From Protostelium mycophagum (taxonomy: Eukaryota > Evosea > Variosea > Protosteliida > Protosteliaceae), in contig MZNV01000375.1 of assembly GCA_002081555.1 (NCBI GenBank), forward strand, positions 1-27,747: a stretch of 27,747 bases of DNA, written 5' to 3'. The notes beneath the pieces are model-generated. The model was not told where the DNA came from. It searched no databases and worked only from the letters and a program-made list of their open reading frames with translations. A program made the position numbers and the translations under genes. Of this stretch, positions 21,100-27,747 are shown piece after piece (positions within the stretch are counted from its first letter, which is position 1; every line of letters starts with the position of its first letter).

Positions 21100-21909
21100 T
21101 TATTGTAGAGAGCAGTTTCCTCCGGCGCCTTGACCGATGAGGGGTTTTTCTGGTATTTTAGCACCAGGGGGAAGGGGTTGTCCTTCCCATGGGTCCTCCA
21201 ATATCTCACAACTAAATCTTGAGATGTTCAAAATGGTACACAGATTCCGACGCAACGAATGGACATAACTTACATTTTGACATCTGGTACAGGTCGTTTG
21301 TTTTTAGTTCTAATTGTAGCAAATTGTTGGAGTGTACTGATTGTCTCTGGGGAGACTCGGCCGAATATAGTATGTTTTCCATCCAGCTTTGGACACTGTT
21401 GAAGCTCAGCCAATATTCGTTCTTTAAATGGATGCCACAGTAAATGCTGATGTCACTGACCGCTCTTAGAGTGATGAAGAATTGAGAGGAGTTGGCATTC
21501 CTGACGCCGATGTTGGCCATAGATACAACACCCTCTTGATCATGTGAAAGTTTGCTGATGATCTCGTCGTCAAAATGAGCCCCGTAAATCGATTCGCCTC
21601 CAGCCCCATCACCTGCAGAATGAGGATCACTTTCGAATTCGCTCATCGATTCAGCTTGTGTATTATCCAAAAATGCCTTTCAGCTTTAATCCTCACCGCT
21701 CGGATCCCCCGTTTGAGCCATGAAGTCAGGAACTACTCTCTAAAGTCACGTAAGTCTTTTACTCACGACTCAATCCCTACATGAAAAGTGATTCCGTCGT
21801 AATAGCCACTTTTGCTGAGTTCTATAAAATTCCTGCATGTCTTTGGAACCTCTCGCCAATATAACCTGATCTCAATCGGACCGAATGTTGTGTTCAGCAC
21901 GATCGACAT
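21100..21909 (-). CDS. Cyclophilin-type peptidyl-prolyl isomerase (PPIL1-like)
   Basis: Cyclophilins isomerise X-Pro bonds; PPIL1-type members often sit in spliceosomes. The ATG at 21909 starts [20 protein letters not shown], the short N-terminus of the PPIL group. Five exons give [58 protein letters not shown] and [11 protein letters not shown]. The catalytic Arg (FHRVV), Phe residues and the His of GKHTIFG are present. The Trp that contacts cyclosporin A (WLDGKH in CypA and PPIL1) is Lys here (KLDGKH). A C-terminal extension of about 35 residues ([20 protein letters not shown]) is not usual for PPIL1. AATAAA (21099-21104) overlaps the stop. It converges with AK7, 35 bp apart. Confidence 0.88.
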
Positions 21910-22248
21910 GTCTGTTTCTTCTCGTTCGTTTTATTCCGCTGAGTAAGTGTAGACCGGGGTGTAAATCGTGTATCGTGCAAAAAAGTATCGACAAAAACCA
22001 TCCATTGTACACGTAAATATTTATAGAGGTGTTTTTTCACACACTCATGAATAAAACGAAACCAAACGAAACTGTTTGTCCCAGTACACCTCAAAACCTT
22101 CTTCCATTGGAATAATTGATTTTTGTTCTGAAGAGGCTGACCAGAGAGCAAGATCCTCTCATAGAACATTCAGAGAAACTTCTACCTCGTAAAAATATAT
22201 CGTGAGAAAAATTAAATCAAGTTGCGCGGAGAAGCACATGATGAGAAA
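21910..22248. promoter_or_regulatory. Divergent promoter region, cyclophilin / coiled-coil gene
   Basis: No exon is evident in this 339-bp gap. It contains a tttatagagg TATA-like word near 22020 and a short direct repeat of aaacgaaac around 22057-22075. I see no further structure. Confidence 0.35.
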
Positions 22249-23111
22249 ATGAGCACCTTTGAGAAATGGACAACGCCAAACACTCCAAGGACAGAACAGA
22301 GAGATAATATAAATAGGCTCAGAAATGATATGAGGGCAACAATGAGAATGTTGTTGGGCAATCTGGATAATCTGAAGACACAGATCAATTTCTCCCCAGA
22401 TCTAACAAGTGCTGATTTGTCACGCCTACAAGCAATCATCGATCTCAATCAGGTGCGAAACATCACCATGATTCATCTTCTTTTGACATCAGCAGGCAAT
22501 CTCTCACATCCCAGTGCAAGAGGAATTGTTCAAAGATAATGTTCGACAAATTGCATATCAAGTCCATCAGCGAAAGGAAGGTCTAAAACAAGTGAGTCAA
22601 TCTTTTACTCCACGATACATGACAGTCCTACTGCTTCATCTGCACTGGTCTTCAGAATGTACAATTTGATGTGTCAAATGTCTACAACAAGATCCCCGAA
22701 TCTGATCCCTACCTCTGACAATGTTGTACAAACTGACCGATTCCATAGGTATTCATAGAGAGAGGCATGGAGCACTTTGTGTGGATCATCCGCTGTAAAT
22801 TGCAAGTGATCGAAGGATACGTAAATTTAGATAATCCGTCACCAAAGAGTCTACACATCTTGTCCAACACAATAGAAAACATGCTGAAGGTATTTAGTCC
22901 TCAGAAATTTTGTTTCATTTACTGAAGAGAAAAGAGATTGCAACAACTTGGCGACTTGACTGATGAGGTCGCATTCGAAGACGTACATAGAGAGAACCAA
23001 ATACTCAAGAATGAGTTATCACAAATGACATCATTGATCGAAGAAAAAGAAAGTGACATTTTTGTTCTAAAATTAGAAGTCAACGCTTTGAGAAAACAGA
23101 TCGAGAGGTAG
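22249..23111 (+). CDS. Coiled-coil protein of unknown function
   Basis: The ATG at 22249 begins MSTFEKWTTPNTPRTEQRDN. Five exons can be joined: after AIIDLNQ the next exon reads AISHIPVQEELFKDNVRQIA, then NVQFD, then VFIERGMEHFVWIIRCKLQV, then RLQQLGDLTDEVAFEDVHRE. The last part is a clear heptad coiled coil (ENQILKNELSQMTSLIEEKE, then SDIFVLKLEVNALRKQIER). The donor before VFIERG (about 22671) and the acceptor before RLQQL are chosen by phase only. I do not recognise a family. The next gene starts 80 bp downstream on the same strand. The length is about 220 residues. Confidence 0.6.
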
Positions 23112-23191
23112 AGATTCGTCATTCTTTCTTCCATTTATAGAAAACATTTTCAACTCTCGAAAACACGAAAAATATAATAAAGCCTTTCAGA

Positions 23192-25027
23192 ATGAGCGAT
23201 AGCGAACCGCTACCGGTAGTCATCAAGGACCAAGAGGCACCTTTCTCGCCTATAAGCATAAAGGAAATGTATCCGCAGGCAATACCTGTGCACACAACAT
23301 CATACGATGTGAGCAAATCTATTTTGAAATTCCTTTTTATTAGTAGTTATTTTTATTTCATACGTGATATTTTTGAAAGGCAAGGCCTTGGAATTCTACA
23401 CGAAATATCCAGAAAATTTTCGAGATTGAAGAAACAAAATTATTCACTGAAGATTCAATGAATATTCACAATAAAAGTCTGGACACCCGGATACAGCAGA
23501 GGCTCTTCTCACAGCATCTCCACCAATCCCGAATTCTTCAAGAAAGAAATCCTATTTCTCATCTGTAAAGGTGAGAAAACAACAAGAGATATCTCTGATC
23601 TATAAATAGCATCAAACGACGGATGATGCACAGAAAAACAATCATAATGTGAGTTGCGATTTTTATTTACTTGAAATGACACCTGTCGATATCATTGTAA
23701 AATTCCCGAAAAACATAAATGTCATTTTATAACTCTTAAAACTTCTATACTTACATAAACTATAATGACATTAAATTTTGTGATCGTTTTTGATATTTTT
23801 AGAGGGCAATGATGCATAGAATTAGAAAGAGTAGTCGAGATTACCTTTTCGCAGGAAGAGAATCCACGACGTCCGAAGAGAACAAGTTGAGGTATTTTAT
23901 TCAAATAAATGCCAGTAAATAAATATATATATATAATAGGGACGAGTTCAAAGGGTTACTGAACGATCTCTGTATGAACGATGGGGATGTGGATAATGTA
24001 CAAGAAGCATCATTATCACAGAATATGGCCATACCGTCCATACATCTCAAGGTTGATGACCATTCGTGGGGGCCGAAGAGGTCGCCGAGTGAGTCCCATT
24101 GCTGTTATTCTTCTCTAGTTAATCATGAGTTTTCAGTCACAGTCTTCGAACACAAAATAGATTTTATTTATCTTGGATATTTCGTAATTGATTAAAATAG
24201 AACACGACAGATTCACAAAGATATTATGAGATCATAAAGATTGACACTCTCAGCGACACAACACTCAGAGAAAATAATCGTGGTGCAATATAGCTCCTCA
24301 GTGGCTAAGATGACCATCACAAACGAGACGGTTGTTCGAGAGGTCATCGTGGCTTTTCTGTCTCATTTTAGAGATTTATTCAAGTCCGATTTCGAGCTTA
24401 AATGGGCTCTTTATGACCCCAAAAATCAAGAGTTCCTCCCATCAGATGCACAGATTGGTAATTTTAATGTTGAAAACGAGGTGGGATTTGTGATTTCAAA
24501 CATCTTTCTCAACAAAAAAGCACGCCTCATCGTTTGTGTGGGCATCTGTTGATCTATTTTTAGGGACGACTGGAGCTCAAGTTACGACCAGATGATGGAA
24601 GAGTTCGAAACGCGCAGATATTTATTTTATTGAATATTTCAGCACCGAACGTGGATGCTAATTTGACTTTGAAGGTCGATGCTTCGCGTACCATAAAAGA
24701 AGTGACGGAAAAGGTGACTTTATTTCATTTTTAATTCAAATAGCTCATCATAAAATGGTTTCTCTTCGAAAATTCGACAGATAGAATTTATAAATAATCA
24801 TGAAGATTTTATATTTGTGTAGATATTCATATATATAGGTTGAGAAAAGGATCGGTGGTACTGGGGACCACGGAATGAAATACCAATTAAATGATCTGTG
24901 GCTAGAGCCAACAATGTCGTGCCTACAACTACAACACACGGTGAGACAACTCATCTTTCGGTTTGAGGGCGAATGTACTGATGCTCCACAGAAATTATTC
25001 TTTCTTAAGAAAGACAGCGGAACATGA
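23192..25027 (+). CDS. Protein with tandem ubiquitin-fold (FERM F0/F1-like) domains
   Basis: The ATG at 23192 reads MSDSEPLPVVIKDQEAPFSP. A 169-nt intron (23309-23477) and seven more join phase-consistent exons to a protein of about 410 residues. The first 180 residues are Ser/Pro- and charge-rich (TAEALLTASPPIPNSSRKKS, then RAMMHRIRKSSRDYLFAGRE) and look disordered. The first fold-like unit has KIIVVQYSSSVAKMTITNET, then VVREVIVAFLSHF and FELKWALYDPKNQEFLPSDA, ending GRLELKLRPDDG. This recalls talin F0. A second unit has VDANLTLKVDASRTIKEVTE, then MKYQLNDLWLEPTMSCLQLQ and KLFFLKKD. No FERM F2/F3 follows. A Ras/Rap- or lipid-binding adaptor role is a guess from the fold. The alternative shorter first intron gives a frame that cannot join the later exons. 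Confidence 0.6.
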
Positions 25028-25132
25028 CAACCCGACGCAAAAATATAAATCCGGAATGACGAAACGATTCGCGAAGATAAATTAGATTTTTCTGCAAGTC
25101 GACATTTATGATTTGACCAGTTTTAGTGGTGT

Positions 25133-25337
25133 CTAAATCCCAATTTTCAAGGCTTTATTAGTTCTGGGCCATCCAAATCCGCAAAGGCCGCTTTGATTCC
25201 CTTGTGCTGCGACTCTCCACATGAGCCTTAACATTGGAGAAGTTGTTGGGCTATCAGTAAAAGAAATAATTAAAACGATGCTAAAAAATCGGTTTTTTTT
25301 TCTGTGCTTACTCTGCATATCCTCTCTGAGATGCCAT
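25133..25337 (-). CDS. Possible small two-exon gene (47 residues)
   Basis: The ATG at 25337 (MASQRGYA) and a GT-AG intron at 25251-25311 (donor gtaagc) give 47 residues ending GFGWPRTNKALKIGI, rich in Arg, Trp and Gly. The second exon is also open in another frame, ending AHVESRSTRESKRPLRIWMA plus QN. That frame's TAA would overlap an AATAAA, as several stops in this window do, but it needs a different first exon. I do not recognise either product. The gene's reality and frame are uncertain. Confidence 0.3.
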
Positions 25338-25582
25338 CCTTATTGCCGAAGTGTGGAGGAAGACGAGGTTAAAGCGGACCACTGAGGGGTGATAAGTGCT
25401 TTTTCGGAGAATTGGGTGCCTTGGCACAAATAACGGTTGGGAGAATGCATTCTAGATATAAATTTGCATTTTTAGAAATAAATTTTTATTTGGTCACGGG
25501 GACGCCCAAGGAAATCGTGTTTGTGGAAGCACCCCCCAAATTATGGAAGTACCGGTTTTGTGGACAAACACACTTTGCAAGG
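25338..25582. other. Gap upstream of the EGF/7TM gene
   Basis: Possible divergent promoter. An open plus-strand frame from 25412 runs in frame into the 7TM gene, but it would bury the signal peptide, so it is taken as 5' UTR. No clear motif is visible. Confidence 0.35.
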
Positions 25583-27282
25583 ATGAAGAAGATATACTCA
25601 GTCATTGTTTCTTTGATTTTGGCGTCATGTGTCCTCGGTCAGACTGAGGGGACCACATCGAACAGCACAGACGTCAATCTAATATCTAGTGACTGCAACA
25701 TTGGCAATCCGAAATGCAACGGAAAGGGTGTGTGCCAGGATGATGGATCATGCAGATGTTACTACGGGTGATCACTCCACGACATGATCAGTATCATCTC
25801 ACCATTGACAGCTATTTTCCAATTGATGCAACCTCCGCCTTTAAATTTGGAACCTCAGCGTCCAATTGCTATATATGTGAGTTGCGTCTCTGAAACTGTA
25901 CTTTGGGTTGATGTTTGACAGCTGCACGAGAAATTCCAGACATTGGAGACTGGCCCATGAACCAGATCAGAATATTCGTGGGAGTGTCTTATGGATTAAT
26001 ATGTGTCATCATCTTGTACAGAAATATACTAGAATACGCTTGTTACATCGCATCCACCGATTTAGGGGCACAGAGTGTGGCTCGAATCAACATGGCCTTG
26101 ATTTTTGTCTATACACTATGTGAGTCATCCTGTACTTTGGCTCTTAGATGAATGATCTCAGGGATGCTCGTGCAGTGCATAGATTTTGTTGGAATGTTTG
26201 GCTACTTATCAATTGAAGGATATTACGTCTTATTCTTCGGAAGAGATAATATCGAGATCGTGGTGTTCTCTTCATTACTATTCCACTGGTATGTTTTCCA
26301 TTAAGCAAGTCGGGAATTTTATTCATGGTGCTCCTTAGGGCGGAATTGTACCATGCATCCGTCAGAAAATTGAAAAATTTGGAGATGTTGAGGAAAATAA
26401 AGCCGGGTTATGAGGAGAACATCACGATGGAAGACGTGCTGTTGAAATTGAGGTTCGCCACCAAGTTCAGATTCATATATATTGGGATGTGCATTATCTC
26501 TGCTGGTGTATTCATTGGGATGGTATGTTTTTTTGAGATTTATATTTATTGTTGATGTTGAACAGATGGTCATGTGGTTCACTTCTAGAATAGTACAGCA
26601 TTGGAGCAATTATGTGCTGTTCTATTATAGTTATTATGTTGTCATCTGGTGTCTCTGCTCCATCGGATACGTCTATTATGGTTTCAAATTGTTGAGCATC
26701 ATGCCACAAGTTATGCGAGGAAAGATAATCTCGGTACGTTTATTCTGCATTGTTGATGAGAGATAAATTAGCTGAATCTCCTCGAGGTCATGGCAATGCT
26801 GGCAATTTTTGCGGTATTTTCGGTGTCAGCACATTCTATTGGGCTGGCAGTTATCCTCAGACCCTTTTCAGACCTGCGTGCATTCTATGTTAGTGTTTAA
26901 TTGATCGTGCCATTTTGGTGTCAGTTTCAAAACATTGAAAGACAGAATTATGCAAAGCAGATGTGGGATTGACCTGACACAGATTGTATTGATATCTTAC
27001 GCTCTGTTATGGGTCGGGAATTTTGCAGCTATTAACATTTTTATCCCGGTATGGCAGTGGCACAGGTGCGGTCCGCAAAGACAATGTTTCTACAGAATTG
27101 TAGACGAGGAATTAATTATTATTATATTATGAACCTTTTCCAGGTGGTTCAACCCTAAATTGATTCATTCTATGGTGACAAACACGGTGTCAACAGAAGA
27201 CGAGACATCCAAAGAGAAAGAAGGATCAGAAGTGCAGAAAGACGGCCAAGCTGAATCGGACGCAATGGAAGATAAATTGTAA
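25583..27282 (+). CDS. EGF-like plus seven-helix membrane protein (THH1/TOM1- or GPCR-like)
   Basis: The ATG at 25583 gives a signal peptide (MKKIYSVIVSLILASCVLGQ). A short EGF-like module follows: C-x5-C-x5-C-x5-C-x-C in SDCNIGNPKCNGKGVCQ and DDGSCRCYYG. Eight introns lead to about 430 residues. Seven hydrophobic helices are visible: QIRIFVGVSYGLICVIILY; MALIFVYTLWMLVQCIDFVG; IEIVVFSSLLFHWAELYHAS; FIYIGMCIISAGVFIGM; NYVLFYYSYYVVIWCLCSIG; MAMLAIFAVFSVSAHSIGLA; IVLISYALLWVGNFAAINIF. A charged cytosolic tail (TEDETSKEKEGSEVQKDG) ends at the stop 27280-27282. FHWAELYHA after helix 3 resembles plant THH1/TOM1 proteins, but this is weak. The ligand and signalling partner are unknown. The donor before NRIMQSRCG was chosen by phase. 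AATAAA at 27289-27294. Confidence 0.7.
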
Positions 27283-27596
27283 AATAGAAATAAATCGTGA
27301 TTGAGGCATTTTCGTCGTGTTTGATACAGTTTATGTGATCGTGTTAACAGTAAGTGAGCATGAAGTGGCCTCCAGTTTTGACACAGTGGGTCTTTTTGTC
27401 GTCAGAGCTGTATTGGTAGGCGTCTATCATATAAAAAGGGAATATTATAGTGCATTTATCTACAACTCAACACACACTCAATGCTTGCTTCCTGTGATCA
27501 GTTTGTAAATTATTTGCAAAACATTTGTAAGCTTTTGTGTGCTCAGAGCATGCTTTATATAGATTGGACGGAAATTGCTGCACACTAAAAGATAGC

Positions 27597-27623
27597 AGCC
27601 TTTGCCTTATAGAGGCAGAGGCT
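27597..27623. repeat. Hairpin: 11-bp stem, 5-nt loop
   Basis: AGCCTTTGCCT (27597-27607) pairs with AGGCAGAGGCT (27613-27623) across the loop tatag. There is a single T/G mismatch, which would be a G-U pair in RNA. Confidence 0.6.
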
Positions 27624-27629
27624 AATGAG

Positions 27630-27745
27630 GGCATGTGGGTGGGCCTTGTGTGTTATGTTTCCATTGGTGTCTACTAAGAACATTCTTACTACACAACAAG
27701 TCTTTGCTAGCCTCAGCATACTAAAAGGCATGTGGGTGGGCCTTG
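27630..27745. repeat. 19-bp direct repeat, 97 bp apart
   Basis: GGCATGTGGGTGGGCCTTG occurs at 27630-27648 and again at 27727-27745, next to the window end. Short actaaaa words precede the area twice. The next repeat unit, if any, is cut off. Confidence 0.8.
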
Positions 27746-27747
27746 AG

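Larger units (their letters stand above)
27283..27747. other. Non-coding right end with short repeats
   Basis: No coding exon is recognisable. The left part is the 3' end of the 7TM gene. From about 27550 the sequence contains a ctttatata word, a hairpin and a 19-bp direct repeat. It may be the edge of a dispersed repeat or of an RNA gene that continues outside the window. Confidence 0.4.

Noticed and set aside
23378-23575. Open frame ARPWNSTRNIQKIFE... as exon 2 of the ubiquitin-fold gene
   Set aside because: It ends in a stop with no donor in phase with the later exons. The longer intron 23309-23477 gives phase 0 at every later junction.
1-27747. CRISPR arrays, rRNA, tRNA, or mobile-element coding regions
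   Set aside because: No spaced identical repeats, no clover-leaf or rRNA-like sequence, and no reverse transcriptase, transposase or capsid-like frame was seen on either strand.

Overview
The window is a gene-dense piece of nuclear DNA from a unicellular eukaryote. Genes are split by many short GT-AG introns, mostly about 36-50 nt. Neighbours sit head to head or tail to tail with a few dozen to a few hundred bases between them, and poly(A) signals often touch the stop codon. The gene content (autophagy E1 ATG7, SNAPc subunit 4 with 4.5 Myb repeats, AK7, neutral ceramidase, lysosomal-type beta-galactosidase, a decayed F-box/ankyrin gene) together with this architecture fits a free-living amoebozoan, possibly Protostelium/Planoprotostelium-like. 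The taxon is an inference from style and gene set. AK7 is mainly known from ciliated or flagellated lineages.

Layout, left to right: a truncated secreted-protein gene (- strand, 1-297); GH35 beta-galactosidase (-, 763-3272); a mitochondrial-type PPR protein (+, 3496-5311); a MYND zinc finger joined to a CDC37-like Hsp90-binding domain (-, 5340-6038); ATG7 (+, 6179-9044); an F-box/ankyrin pseudogene (+, about 9425-10195); SNAPC4-like Myb protein (-, 10259-12754); an N-myristoylation-type EF-hand protein (+, 12849-13725); neutral ceramidase (-, 13793-16707); TTC1 (+, 17147-17944); AK7 (+, 18524-21064); a cyclophilin (-, 21100-21909); a coiled-coil orphan (+, 22249-23111); a protein with two ubiquitin-fold (FERM F0/F1-like) domains (+, 23192-25027); a possible small two-exon gene (-, 25133-25337); and an EGF-like/seven-helix membrane protein (+, 25583-27282). 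The right edge holds a short repeat region.

I see no operon-like functional cluster. Housekeeping genes lie side by side, and the structural theme is shared promoters and overlapping 3' ends. Convergent pairs have 28, 67, 35 and about 105 bp between stop codons, so their transcripts should overlap. Two compact divergent promoters carry perfect palindromes: a CRE-type TGACGTCA site between beta-galactosidase and PPR, and an E2F-type site between MYND-CDC37 and ATG7.

The points most worth a second look are: the MYND-CDC37 fusion; AK7 with Arg in place of the P-loop Lys; a long SNAPC4 intron with an E2F-like site and an in-frame ATG that could start a separate three-repeat MYB protein; the ubiquitin-fold protein; and the EGF-7TM protein. 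Exon joins were chosen by hand from GT-AG signals, reading phase and remembered family sequences. Short terminal exons and orphan genes are the least certain.
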